Translations under genes and position numbers: made by a program
NCBI RefSeq assembly: GCF_001429395.1
Contig: NZ_LMJT01000004.1
Location: forward strand, 694 to 64,693
Direction of reading: 5' to 3'
Length of the DNA stretch: 64,000 nt
From: Allobosea sp. Root381
GTDB lineage: Bacteria; Pseudomonadota; Alphaproteobacteria; Rhizobiales; Beijerinckiaceae
The notes under the pieces: model-generated
What the model saw: the letters and a program-made list of their open reading frames with translations, nothing else
Told to the model about the DNA's origin: nothing
Database searches by the model: none
Part shown: in pieces, positions 46,804 through 57,609 of the stretch
Layout of the letters: each line of letters starts with the position of its first letter
Numbering within the stretch: position 1 is the first letter of the stretch

Positions 46804-49800
46804 TCAGTGGAAATCGCGTGATTTCGGCAGGATTCGAACGTCGCGCGGATGGCGGTGGCGCGGATACTGCGGATGCTTGAACTCGTCCGCCCGCGTCAGC
46901 GGGACCTCAGCGCGATGGGTGTCCGACAGCGCGAGCAGATCGGCCGAGCGATCGACGACGCGCTGCGTCATCAGATGCACCACGCCTTCGGGGCTCTTCT
47001 GCACCCTGCCCTCGATCAGCATCAGCCGCGCAGCCATGACCTCGCGGCGGAAGCGCTCGAACAGCCGCGCCCACATCACGACATTCACGATGCCGGTCTC
47101 GTCTTCCAGCGTGACGAAGATCGCCTTGCCGTTCCCGGGGCGCTGGCGCACCAGCACGATGCCGGCGGCGCGCACCCAGCTTGCGTCCGGCCGAGCCTCG
47201 ACCTCGACGCTGCTCAGGATGCCCTCGCTGCGGAAACCCGGCCGGAGTAGCTGCATCGGGTGCCCCTTCAGGGAAAGTCGAGCCGTCTGGTAGTCGGCGA
47301 CGACGTGTTCGGCGAGCCGCATTCTCGGCAAGGCGGCTTCCGGCTCGGCGCCGAGCTCGCGCGCCGCGGCGACCTCGAAAAGCGGCAGCGACTCATCCGA
47401 AGGCAGGCGCCGCACCGCCCAGAGCGCCTCGCGGCGATCGAGGCCGAGCGAGCGGAAGGCATCGGCATCGGCGAGGAGGCGCATGGCCCGCGCCGGCAGC
47501 CGCGCACGGCGCATGAGTTCCTCGACGCCGTGGTAGCCGTCCTTGCGGTTGCGCTCGATAGCGAGCCCCCAATCCTCGGCGAAACCATCGATCTGGCGGA
47601 AGCCTAGGCGCAGCGCAAAGGGTGATGTCTGCCTTATTCCCCTCTCAGCTCTCATCCTGAGGAGCGCTTCCGCAGGAAGCGCGCCTCGAAGGATGCTCCC
47701 GACGGCTTCCGAGACCATTGAAGCATCCTTCGAGACGCCGCTGCGCGGCTCCTCAGTATGAGGGCAGTGGGCTCCGAAAGAACCTCCCCGGTCATCCCGG
47801 GCGACCGCAGGGAGACCCGGGATCCATTCCGGAACCTCTCCGATAAGCGCTCCGGAATGGACCCCGGAGCTCCGCTTCGCTGCGTCCGGGGTGACGGCGC
47901 CTTTTTCTTCAAGGTGATCGACGCGCTCCAATCCATTGTCCCAGAAGCTGAAATTGACGTCGATCACGCGTGGCTCGACGCCGCCGTTCTCCTGCGCCTC
48001 GCGCACGATCTGGGCCGGCGCATAGAAGCCCATGGGCTGTGAGTTCAGCAGCGCGCAAGCGAAGGCGGCCGGATAGTGCCTTTTCATAAAGGAGGAGACA
48101 TAGACCAGCTTGGCGAAGGAGGCGGCATGGCTTTCCGGGAAACCGTAGCTGCCAAAGCCCTTGATCTGGTCGAAGCAGCGCTGGGCGAAATCGCGTTCAT
48201 AGCCGCGCCCCACCATGCGCCCGACCATTAACTCCTCGAAATGGTGGATCGTGCCGACATTGCGGAAGGTCGCCATGGCCTTGCGCAGGCCATTGGCTTC
48301 GGGGTCGGTGAATTTGGCCGCCACCATGGCGAGACGCATCGCCTGCTCTTGAAAGAGCGGTACGCCGAGCGTCTTGTTCAGCACTTCGTAGAGCTCATCG
48401 GCCTTGCCATGCTCTGGCGCCGGCGAGGGATAGCTCACCTTCTCGATCCCCGCCCGCCGCCGCAGATAGGGATGCACCATGTTGCCCTGGATCGGCCCGG
48501 GACGAACGATGGCGACCTGGATGACGAGGTCGTAGAGCTTTTTCGGCTTCAGCCGCGGCAACATGTTCATCTGTGCCCGGCTCTCGACCTGGAAGACGCC
48601 GAGCGACTTGCCCTCGCAGAGCATGTCGTAGGTCTCCCCGTCGCCGTCCTTGATGTCGAGCGTCAGTTCGGGGCCACCCTCCGCCTTCACCAACTCGAAG
48701 GCCTTGCGGATGCAGGTCAGCATGCCGAGCGCCAGCACATCGACCTTCATCAGCCGCAAGGCGTCGATGTCGTCCTTGTCCCATTCGATGAAGGTACGGT
48801 CCGCCATCGCGGCATTGCCGATCGGCACCGTCTCGTCGAGGCGGCCGCGCGCCAGCACGAAGCCGCCGACATGCTGCGAGAGATGGCGCGGATAGCCGAG
48901 GAGCCTCATGGCGAAATCGACGGCGCGGCGGATGGTCGGATTTTTCGGATCTAGCCCGGCCTGGCGGACGCGGTCGTCGCCGATCTCAGTGCCCCAGCTG
49001 CCCCATTGCGTATCGGCGATGCGGGCGGTGACGTCCTCGGTCAGCCCCAGCGCCTTGCCGACATCGCGGATGGCGCTGCGCGGGCGGTAGCGGATCACGG
49101 TCGCGGCAATGCCGGCGCGCTCGCGGCCATAGGTCTTGTAGATCCACTGGATCACCTCCTCGCGGCGCTCATGCTCAAAATCGACGTCGATATCGGGGGG
49201 CTCCTTGCGCTCGGTGGAGAGAAAGCGCTCGAACAGCACATCGCTCTCGGCCGGGTCGACGGCGGTGATGCCGAGCACATAGCAGACGGCGGAATTCGCG
49301 GCCGAGCCGCGGCCCTGGCAGAGAATGCCCTTGCTTTCCGCGAATTCGACGATCTGGCGGATGGTGAGGAAGTAGCGGGCGTATTTCAGCCTCGCGATCA
49401 GGTCGAGTTCCTTCCTCAGCAGACCCTGGACTTTCGGCGGCACGCCGTCCGGGTAGCGAATCTCACCGCATTTGCGGACCAGTTCCTCGAGCCAGGCTTG
49501 ATCGCTCCAGCCGGGCGGAACGGGTTCGTCGGGATACTCATATTCGAGCTGGCCGAGGTCGAACTCGATGCGGCTCATGAGATGCGCTGTTTCCGCGACC
49601 GCCTCGGGCGCATCCCGAAAAAGCCTCGCCATCTCCTGCGCCGTCTTGAGATGGCGTTCGGCATTGGCCTCAAGCAGGCACCCAGCCCGCTCGATGGAAA
49701 CGCTCTCGCGGATGCAGGTCAGCACGTCCTGCAGGTCGCGTTGCTGGGCCGAGTCGTAAAGCACGTCGTTGGTCGCCAGCAGCGGGGTGCGGGTCGCGGC

Positions 49801-50460
49801 CGCGATCGCCTTCAGGCGTGAAAGACGGCGGCGATCGTCGCCCCGCCGGTGCATCGTGGCCCCGAGCCAGATCGCGCCGGCGGCGGCCTCGTCGAGCCGG
49901 GCGAGAAGCACCGGTAAGCCATCGAGGCTACGGCCCGGCATCAGGATCAGCAGGAGGTCGCGCGCATCCGCGAGCAGATCTTCCAGGACGAGACGGCATT
50001 CACCCTTCTTCACCCCCTCTTTGCGATTGCCATGGCTGAGCAGCCGGCAGAGCCGCCCCCAGCCCGCGCGATTGGCCGGGTAGACGACGATGTCGGGCGT
50101 GCCGTCGGCGAAAACGAGGCGGGCACCGGTGGCAAGCCTGAAGGCCTGCGCCATGCCCTGCATATGCTCGCGGGTGAGCGGCAGTTCGGCGAAAGCCGGG
50201 TTTTCGACCCAGATATATTCGCCGGGGCTGCCGCCTTCCCTGATCTTCTCGGGAACCGGCTGACCGTCCTCCCGCAACTGCCTGAGCGCGCTCCAGGCGC
50301 GCACGACGCCGGCCACCGTGTTGCGGTCGGCGATGCCGATGCCGGCATGGCCGAGCAGCAGCGCCGTCAACACCAGATTGGGGCCGGGCGAAGCGCCGCG
50401 CAGGAAGGAAAAGTTCGTTGCGGCAACGAGTTCGGAAAAATGGCTGGCATCTTGAATCAT
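46804..50460 (-). CDS. dnaE2: Error-prone DNA polymerase DnaE2 (ImuC) with an in-frame repeat insertion
   Basis: C-family polymerase for SOS translesion synthesis, working with ImuA and ImuB. From the ATG at 50460, which overlaps the imuB stop by four bases, it has 1218 residues, against about 1080-1130 in most relatives. It has the PHP region (HFSELVAATNFSFLRGASP), RKEPPDIDVDFEHERREEV with catalytic aspartates, QHVGGFVLARG, a helix-hairpin-helix near SPFALRLGFRQIDGF, an OB-fold and the family's usual ending SRDFH. The extra length is explained by residues about 855-937. These have the composition of translated palindromic repeats and lie between FSFWDNGLER and TSPFALRLGFRQ. Whether the polymerase remains functional is unknown. 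Confidence 0.93.
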   Translation of the reverse strand: MIQDASHFSELVAATNFSFLRGASPGPNLVLTALLLGHAGIGIADRNTVAGVVRAWSALRQLREDGQPVPEKIREGGSPGEYIWVENPAFAELPLTREHMQGMAQAFRLATGARLVFADGTPDIVVYPANRAGWGRLCRLLSHGNRKEGVKKGECRLVLEDLLADARDLLLILMPGRSLDGLPVLLARLDEAAAGAIWLGATMHRRGDDRRRLSRLKAIAAATRTPLLATNDVLYDSAQQRDLQDVLTCIRESVSIERAGCLLEANAERHLKTAQEMARLFRDAPEAVAETAHLMSRIEFDLGQLEYEYPDEPVPPGWSDQAWLEELVRKCGEIRYPDGVPPKVQGLLRKELDLIARLKYARYFLTIRQIVEFAESKGILCQGRGSAANSAVCYVLGITAVDPAESDVLFERFLSTERKEPPDIDVDFEHERREEVIQWIYKTYGRERAGIAATVIRYRPRSAIRDVGKALGLTEDVTARIADTQWGSWGTEIGDDRVRQAGLDPKNPTIRRAVDFAMRLLGYPRHLSQHVGGFVLARGRLDETVPIGNAAMADRTFIEWDKDDIDALRLMKVDVLALGMLTCIRKAFELVKAEGGPELTLDIKDGDGETYDMLCEGKSLGVFQVESRAQMNMLPRLKPKKLYDLVIQVAIVRPGPIQGNMVHPYLRRRAGIEKVSYPSPAPEHGKADELYEVLNKTLGVPLFQEQAMRLAMVAAKFTDPEANGLRKAMATFRNVGTIHHFEELMVGRMVGRGYERDFAQRCFDQIKGFGSYGFPESHAASFAKLVYVSSFMKRHYPAAFACALLNSQPMGFYAPAQIVREAQENGGVEPRVIDVNFSFWDNGLERVDHLEEKGAVTPDAAKRSSGVHSGALIGEVPEWIPGLPAVARDDRGGSFGAHCPHTEEPRSGVSKDASMVSEAVGSILRGALPAEALLRMRAERGIRQTSPFALRLGFRQIDGFAEDWGLAIERNRKDGYHGVEELMRRARLPARAMRLLADADAFRSLGLDRREALWAVRRLPSDESLPLFEVAAARELGAEPEAALPRMRLAEHVVADYQTARLSLKGHPMQLLRPGFRSEGILSSVEVEARPDASWVRAAGIVLVRQRPGNGKAIFVTLEDETGIVNVVMWARLFERFRREVMAARLMLIEGRVQKSPEGVVHLMTQRVVDRSADLLALSDTHRAEVPLTRADEFKHPQYPRHRHPRDVRILPKSRDFH
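47651..47762. repeat. Palindromic repeat inserted in dnaE2 (CTCATCCTGAGGAGC type)
   Basis: The outer arms CTCATCCTGAGGAGC/GCTCCTCAGTATGAG differ at one position. The inner arms CGCCTCGAAGGATGC/GCATCCTTCGAGACG also differ at one position. This is a repeat normally found between genes in Hyphomicrobiales. It is translated in frame here. Confidence 0.88.
47791..47895. repeat. Palindromic repeat inserted in dnaE2 (GTCATCCCGG type)
   Basis: GTCATCCCGG (47791) pairs with CCGGGGTGAC (ending 47895), and inner arms ATTCCGGA/TCCGGAAT pair around the centre. It is the same family as the intergenic copies at 15343 and 45734. It lies 28 bases from the other inserted repeat. Confidence 0.85.
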
Positions 50461-52001
50461 GCGAAGAGCCCATGCAGGAACCAGCGCGGCGGCGCCTGTT
50501 CGGGCTCGTAGAAGCCGATGCGGAACAGCCAAAAGCGGCGGCCTTGCGCATCCTCGACGCGATAATAGTCGCGCATCGGCTCGGAGGAGCCGTCGCGCCA
50601 CCATTCGGGCGCGATCCGCTCCGGCCCCTCGGCGCGGGCCACGTCATGGGTGATGCGCCGCCAGCGGAAGCGGATCGGCGGGCCGTCCGGCACCTCCGCG
50701 ATGGCCTCGACAGGCTGGGGCGGTTCGAAGAGCTGGAGCGGACGTGCCGGCGGTTCATGCGGTTCCGGCGCCGGCCAGGCGGCGGTCGAAGCCGGCAGCG
50801 CGGCCGACAAGGCCTTTGCCTCGCGTACGGGGTGGTGGGTATCCTGCGCGACGAAGCGCAGGACCCTGTCGCGGCCGAAGCGGGCGACCAGCCGGTCGAC
50901 GAGATCGGCCACCGCCTCGTCCTCAACGGCGCGCCCATCGAGGCTGGGCTGATGGGTGTCCAGCGGTTCGAAGACCGGGACGGCGAGCCGCACCGCATCG
51001 AAGCCGAAGCCCGGATCGAGCGGATCGGCCAGCGTGTCGATGCGCTCGCGCCAGAGCCGCAGGATCGCGGCTGCATCGCGCGAGGGCCGCCCGGTTTCGA
51101 CAATGAGCCGCCGGACCGCGCCGTCGCTGCGAAAAAAGCTGACCTCGAAGGCGCGACCGCCCTCGCCACGCAGTTCGAGCACGCGCGCGGCCTCCGCGAT
51201 CAGCCGTGCGACCACCGCTTCCAGTCCCTCGCTGTCGAGCATGGGCTCGGCGAAATGGCGCTCGACGACGCAGGCCGGCGGCGGGCGCAGGGGCGTGATG
51301 CGCGCATCTTCCCGGCCCAGCGTGCGCCGCAACTTCACCGCCAGATCCTCGCCGAAGCGGGCGGACAGGGTGGTGGAGGGACGCTCGGCCAGATCGGCAA
51401 TGGTCCTCAACCCGGCCCGCGACAGGGCGATCACGGTCTCGGCCGAAAGCTCCAGCGCCGCGATCGGCAAGGGCCGCAGCATGGCCTCGTCCGCGCCCGC
51501 GGGCACGATCCCGCCACCGCAGAAGCGCGACAGCGCATGCGCGGCTTCAGGCGTCCCGGCGATGGCGGCGCGGAAATCGAGGCCTCCCTTGCGCATCCAG
51601 CGGCCGATCGCGGCCTGCAGCGCCGCCTCGCCACCGAAGAGGTGGGCGCAGCCGGTGATGTCGAGCATCAGGCCGTAAGGCGGATCGAGCGCGACCAGCG
51701 GCGTGAAGCGGTCGCAGAAGGCCGCCAGCCTCTCAAGGAAGTGCCGGTCGGCCTCCGGCTCGGCCTCTACGGCGAGCAGGGACGGAATCCGTGCACGCGC
51801 ATCGGCCAGCGTCAGATCGCGCGTCAGGCCCAGCGCGACCGCGCGCTGATCGCAATCGACGATCCGCAGCGCATTGCGCTGGGTCGCGACGACGACCAGC
51901 GGCGCCTCAACCGGCCCGCCTGATGCCGGGTTCCTCCCCTCCCGCCGCAGCCGGTCTGTCGGCAGGAAAGGGAACCAGAGTGCGAGATAGCGGCGCGGCA
52001 T
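50457..52001 (-). CDS. imuB: ImuB, Y-family polymerase-like SOS protein
   Basis: Inactive Y-family polymerase homologue that bridges the beta clamp, ImuA and DnaE2 during induced mutagenesis. From the ATG at 52001 (MPRRYLALWFPFLPTDRL, the usual start) it has 514 residues; an ATG at 52067 is also possible. The finger/palm part contains RIVDCDQRAVALGL and PPYGLMLDITGCAHLFGGE, then a helix-hairpin-helix region (LSRAGLRTIADLAERP). The C-terminal tail ends with the conserved DYYRVEDAQGRRFWLFRIGFY and WFLHGLFA. It overlaps imuA by 95 bases and dnaE2 by four, forming a tightly coupled operon. Confidence 0.93.
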   Translation of the reverse strand: MPRRYLALWFPFLPTDRLRREGRNPASGGPVEAPLVVVATQRNALRIVDCDQRAVALGLTRDLTLADARARIPSLLAVEAEPEADRHFLERLAAFCDRFTPLVALDPPYGLMLDITGCAHLFGGEAALQAAIGRWMRKGGLDFRAAIAGTPEAAHALSRFCGGGIVPAGADEAMLRPLPIAALELSAETVIALSRAGLRTIADLAERPSTTLSARFGEDLAVKLRRTLGREDARITPLRPPPACVVERHFAEPMLDSEGLEAVVARLIAEAARVLELRGEGGRAFEVSFFRSDGAVRRLIVETGRPSRDAAAILRLWRERIDTLADPLDPGFGFDAVRLAVPVFEPLDTHQPSLDGRAVEDEAVADLVDRLVARFGRDRVLRFVAQDTHHPVREAKALSAALPASTAAWPAPEPHEPPARPLQLFEPPQPVEAIAEVPDGPPIRFRWRRITHDVARAEGPERIAPEWWRDGSSEPMRDYYRVEDAQGRRFWLFRIGFYEPEQAPPRWFLHGLFA

Positions 52002-52779
52002 CGGGGTCGGCCCGGTGTCGATCGTCCTGGCCGCCGGTTGCGCCGGCCCGATGGTTTCGGACCGCATGTTCCTGGAAAGATTGTCGGTCACGGCTCCACT
52101 CCACACTCCACTCGCCTTCCGCCACGCCGCTTCGGTGGCGCAGCAATCGGATGCCGAAAACCGGGTCACCCGGCGCATTCGCCTCCAGCGCCTGGGACGG
52201 CAGGGCCGAGACCAGCCAGCGGGTCCGGGCCGCGCTGGGCGGAGGCGACACTGAGGCACGCAGCAGCAGCGTCGTCGCACCCGAGCCCTCCGCCGCCAGC
52301 GAAAGGCGGCGGCTGGCGGTCAGGTCGAGGCAGCGCGGCTCGCCCCAGGGCTCGATCAGCACCGCGCCCAGCGCCGGGCAACGCGCCGCCTCGGAGCCCG
52401 CCCTCAACACGCCCACCGCATCACGTGCGCGCACCAGCAGGACCCGCCCCGGATCGAGGCCGAGCTCGGTCAGGCCCGGCGGATGCAGCCGGCCGGTCTC
52501 GGCATCGACCACATCCTGCCGGACCCAGAGGATCGGCCGCATCCCGGCTGCCCGGATGGCGAGCCCGACCGCGAAACCCGTCGCAGCCGCGAGATCGGCG
52601 GTGGCCGGCGCATAGACCTCGTGCAGGGCGGCCCGCGCGATGCCGCCGCCCAGCGCAGCGTCGAGACCGGGCGCGCCGAAGCTCACCTGCCCGACAGCGG
52701 CCGGCACGGTGCGCAGGGCCGCCTCCTCGAGCTGACGGCGGAGATCGTTCAGGGCGAGAGAGTTCGATCGCATTCCCAT
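51907..52779 (-). CDS. imuA: ImuA, RecA-like SOS mutagenesis protein
   Basis: RecA-fold accessory protein of the ImuA-ImuB-DnaE2 mutasome, 290 residues. Features are FGAPGLDAALGGGIARAALHEVYA (the region before a degenerate Walker A), PILWVRQDVVDAE, GLDPGRVLLVRARD and RRLSLAAEGSGATTLLLR. The last 40 residues overlap the imuB start and are low-complexity. It is the first gene of the cassette, with a perfect LexA box 10 bases before its start codon, so it is DNA-damage induced. An internal ATG two codons in (52773) could also be used. Confidence 0.93.
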   Translation of the reverse strand: MGMRSNSLALNDLRRQLEEAALRTVPAAVGQVSFGAPGLDAALGGGIARAALHEVYAPATADLAAATGFAVGLAIRAAGMRPILWVRQDVVDAETGRLHPPGLTELGLDPGRVLLVRARDAVGVLRAGSEAARCPALGAVLIEPWGEPRCLDLTASRRLSLAAEGSGATTLLLRASVSPPPSAARTRWLVSALPSQALEANAPGDPVFGIRLLRHRSGVAEGEWSVEWSRDRQSFQEHAVRNHRAGATGGQDDRHRADPDAAPLSRTLVPFPADRPAAAGGEEPGIRRAG

Positions 52780-52788
52780 GGGGCAAAT

Positions 52789-52803
52789 GTTCTTTATTTG
52801 TTC
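52789..52803. promoter_or_regulatory. LexA box of the imuA-imuB-dnaE2 cassette
   Basis: GTTC-TTTATTT-GTTC is a perfect match to the alphaproteobacterial SOS consensus GTTC-N7-GTTC. It lies immediately upstream of imuA in an AT-rich patch. Confidence 0.93.
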
Positions 52804-52885
52804 TTTTGTAGGACGAACCCGGCAGGAAGGCGAGTCACCTCTTTCAGAGAATCGTCAGGAGCGACGCCCAGCGCGCCGCGGGCGC

Positions 52886-54631
<1,746 letters not shown>

Positions 54632-54739
54632 GGCGGGCTCATAGCAGATCGCCGGTAAGATGCATCGGCACGCTGGTGCGACTCGGCCATGACATCCCCG
54701 CTGGAGCCAAACCGCCCTGCCTCGCCGCGATGGTGGCGA

Positions 54740-55402
54740 TCACGCCGAAGCGGTCGGCCTCCATCTGATCGCTGCCCTCAGCAGCAGATACAGGACGGTC
54801 GCGTTCAAGAGATGCCAAAGCCAGTGCGTGCCAAGCGGAATGCTCCCGCAGAGCGGGCCGTCGAGCGTTCGGAAGGTCAGGGATAAGGCGAAGGCGAGCC
54901 CTGCCAGACCGAGGAGTCGCGCGGTTTCCATGCCATCCGGCCGCCATCGCAGCACGATGGCCATGCCGGCGAGCGCAAGCAGGAAGGCGGCATAGCCTGT
55001 CGAGCCTCGCAGCCCCGGCGGCAGCAAGGGCGCGATTCCCCATGAAATCGAAAACGCCACCCCGACGAACGCAAGCGTGCCGAGACTGGTCGCCAGCGGC
55101 CTGAGCCCAAGGAAGCGCGCAAGCGCCAGCGCGAAATAGGAAAAGGCGAAAAGCTGGATCGGCACGACATCGGCGGCGAGCGTCCAGGGCTGCGGCGCGG
55201 CGTGGAACAGGAAGGAGCCGATGCCGATCGCGAAGACGAACAGGATCAGGACCAGCGCCGGGCAGTCGCGCCCGCCCGCTCGGCGCCAGAGCAGCAGCGC
55301 GGCGCATGCGGCCACCAGAAATGCGCCGTTGGTCACCGCGTTCCAGGGGTCGGCCCAGAAAGCGTCGCTCAACCGTTCGCAGTAGCCGTAGGCCCGCATC
55401 AT
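54740..55402 (-). CDS. Ceramidase-domain (CREST superfamily) membrane protein
   Basis: The 220-residue integral membrane protein has about seven hydrophobic segments. It starts CERLSDAFWADPWNAVTNGAF, a pattern like the N-terminal CExx...W.EPxNxxTN of alkaline ceramidases. The metal-site signatures are IGSFLFHAAP and, near the C-terminus, LGTHWLWHLLNA. CREST-family members are metal-dependent amide hydrolases acting on lipids. The natural substrate in bacteria is not established and many alphaproteobacteria carry a copy. The first of two adjacent ATGs (55402) has GGAG upstream; the second, at 55399, is equally possible. Confidence 0.87.
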   Translation of the reverse strand: MMRAYGYCERLSDAFWADPWNAVTNGAFLVAACAALLLWRRAGGRDCPALVLILFVFAIGIGSFLFHAAPQPWTLAADVVPIQLFAFSYFALALARFLGLRPLATSLGTLAFVGVAFSISWGIAPLLPPGLRGSTGYAAFLLALAGMAIVLRWRPDGMETARLLGLAGLAFALSLTFRTLDGPLCGSIPLGTHWLWHLLNATVLYLLLRAAIRWRPTASA

Positions 55403-55534
55403 CAGCTCCCTCTGCGCCTGGTTATCAACATCGGACGACGCTCGTGCGACGCATGCGGCGTCGCTCCGGAAGCGGCTTGCCGGGCACCCTGGGTTCGCGC
55501 AGATTGCCGCCGACCGGGACTGGAACAGCGGATA

Positions 55535-55825
55535 ATGACCATGCGGCGAGCGGTGACGATGAGCCTGGCCTTCGGGCTGCTGCTATACGGCATCGCCGCG
55601 ATGCCCACAGCTGCGCGGGCCGAGACCTGCGACGACCTGTGGTATGCCCGCAACGAGATCTACAAGGCGCAGGGCTACTGCTTCCGGACGCAGCGCGGCA
55701 TCAGCGCCTTCGGCAATGCCGGCTGCCAATACGACAATGCCGAGGACCTGCCGCTGTCGAACAGCCAGCGCCGCACCATTGCCGACATCCAGCGCGAGGA
55801 GCGCGCGCGCCGCTGCCCGCGCTGA
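55535..55825 (+). CDS. Small exported YARHG-domain protein
   Basis: The 96-residue protein has a Sec signal peptide (ending around AARAETC) and a YARHG-type domain: CDDLWYARNEIYKAQGYCF, then GNAGCQYDNAEDLPLSNSQRRTIADIQREE and a final RRCPR. Four cysteines suggest periplasmic disulfides. The domain is widespread and extracellular or periplasmic, and its function is unknown. The frame is open upstream to 55202 antisense to the ceramidase gene. The ATG at 55535, or the one at 55541, gives the proper signal peptide. Confidence 0.85.
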   Translation: MTMRRAVTMSLAFGLLLYGIAAMPTAARAETCDDLWYARNEIYKAQGYCFRTQRGISAFGNAGCQYDNAEDLPLSNSQRRTIADIQREERARRCPR

Positions 55826-55985
55826 AACGCCGCCCCGTTAGCTGTGGACGCACGCTTTCGACTCGGACGCAATGGCGAGGCGCCGTGCTAGAAGCGCCGG
55901 TCGCGAGCCGTCCGAACGCCGATCCGGCACGCACGGGAAGCCGGACCACCTTGAAGACATCCTCACGGAGCCATACGAGCACGGC

Positions 55986-57497
55986 ATGACGACGGCCATC
56001 GACATGGGCTTGAGCGGGAGCGGCGAACCCGCGCTTCTCGACCTCGCCGAGTTGCTGGCGACGCGCTTGCTGGTGCAGGGCAATTCCGGCTCGGGCAAGT
56101 CGCATCTGCTGCGGCGTCTGCTCGAACAGAGCGCGCCGCTCGTGCAGCAGGCCGTGATCGACCCGGAGGGTGATTTCGTCTCGCTGGCCGACCAGTTCGG
56201 TCATGTCGTCGTCGATGCCGAATGCGGCGAGGCCGAGCTGCAGCGTGTCGCGCTGCGGGTGCGCCAGCATCGCGTCTCGGTCGTGCTCAACCTGGAGAAT
56301 CTCGAAGCCGACGAGCAGCTTCGCGCCACGGCGGCCTTCCTCGGCGGGCTGTTCGACGTCGACCGCAGCCAGTGGTTTCCGATGCTGATCGTCGTCGACG
56401 AGGCTCAGCTCTTCGCGCCGGTGATGGCGGGCGAGGTCTCCGACGAGGCGCGCCGGCTGTCGCTCGGCGCCATGACCAACCTGATGTGCCGCGGCCGCAA
56501 GCGCGGCCTTGCCGGCGTGATCGCGACCCAGCGCCTCGCCAAGCTCGCCAAGAACGTCGCGGCCGAGGCCTCGAACTTCCTGATGGGCCGCACCTTCCTC
56601 GACATCGACATGGCGCGCGCGGCCGACCTGCTTGGCATGGACCGGCGCCAGGCCGAGATGTTCCGCGACCTCGAGCGCGGGCAGTTCGTGGCGCTGGGGC
56701 CGGCCCTCTCGAAGCGGCCGCTGCCGCTCAGGATCGGCTCGGTGTCCTCGACCGACCGCGGCGGCGCGCCCGGGCTGATGCCCCTGCCCGAGCAGGCACC
56801 GGAAGAGGCCGGCAAGCTGATCTTCACAGCCGGCGCCGACGAGCCCGTTCCGCTGAGCCGACCGGTGCGCCCGGCGCCTCGCCCGCGACCGCCGGTGCAT
56901 GACACGATGCGCCAGATCGAGGCTTACCGCCCTGCCTCGATGCCGGAGCCCGAGCCGGAGGTCGCCATGGAGCCGACCGAACGCGAGGCGATCATGACCG
57001 AGATCCTGCGCGAGCTGATGGCCGACCCCGAGGCCCGCTCGCGGCAGGTCGCCGTGCTCTATCAGGACTTCACCGTGCGCTGCCGTATGCGGCGCCTCGG
57101 CCGCACCCATCTCAGCCTCGACGAGTTCCGCCGCCGGCTCGCGGTGGCCAAGGCCGGCGCAAGCGACGAGCTCCTCGAATCCGAGACCTGGCAGGCAGCT
57201 GTCGAGGCCTCGCTCGCCCTGCCGGACGATCTGCACGGGCTCTTCCTGTTCATCGCCCGCGCGGCAATGGAAGGCGCACCCTGCCCCGGCGATGCCGAAC
57301 TCGCCTCGGTCTATGGCACACATTCGCCCAGCCGCGCCCGGCGGCTCCTCGCCTATATCGAGGAACGCGGGCTCCTGGTCTGCCATGTCGATTTTCGCGG
57401 CCAGCGTACGCTCGCTTTGCCGACGCTCGGCATCGAGACGGCGCCCGGCCAGGGCAGCGTCCGCACCGCCGGCATGCCCCGCGGCGCGCGGGGTTGA
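55986..57497 (+). CDS. HerA/VirB4-like (DUF87) ATP-binding protein
   Basis: P-loop ATPase of the HerA-FtsK class, 503 residues from the ATG at 55986; the frame is open to 55872. Walker A is GNSGSGKSH (about 32-40), followed by VIDPEGDF typical of HerA-like proteins, Walker B MLIVVDEAQLF, and an arginine-finger region RGRKRGLAGVIATQRLAKL. The middle is a Pro-rich linker (about 270-330), and the C-terminal part has winged-helix-like segments (THSPSRARRLLAYIEERGLL). Such proteins act as DNA helicase/translocases or in plasmid-like transfer. This one stands alone without NurA or other partners. Many Hyphomicrobiales carry this single-copy ATPase, with no known role. Confidence 0.85.
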   Translation: MTTAIDMGLSGSGEPALLDLAELLATRLLVQGNSGSGKSHLLRRLLEQSAPLVQQAVIDPEGDFVSLADQFGHVVVDAECGEAELQRVALRVRQHRVSVVLNLENLEADEQLRATAAFLGGLFDVDRSQWFPMLIVVDEAQLFAPVMAGEVSDEARRLSLGAMTNLMCRGRKRGLAGVIATQRLAKLAKNVAAEASNFLMGRTFLDIDMARAADLLGMDRRQAEMFRDLERGQFVALGPALSKRPLPLRIGSVSSTDRGGAPGLMPLPEQAPEEAGKLIFTAGADEPVPLSRPVRPAPRPRPPVHDTMRQIEAYRPASMPEPEPEVAMEPTEREAIMTEILRELMADPEARSRQVAVLYQDFTVRCRMRRLGRTHLSLDEFRRRLAVAKAGASDELLESETWQAAVEASLALPDDLHGLFLFIARAAMEGAPCPGDAELASVYGTHSPSRARRLLAYIEERGLLVCHVDFRGQRTLALPTLGIETAPGQGSVRTAGMPRGARG

Positions 57498-57609
57498 GGG
57501 GCCAGCCGCGTGACGACCGCTGCGCCGCACAACATCTCGAAGCCGCCGCGAACTTGACCAGCCGGCCCCGGACCGTGCATGACCGGAGCCCGAAATCCAC
57601 GGGCTGGCC

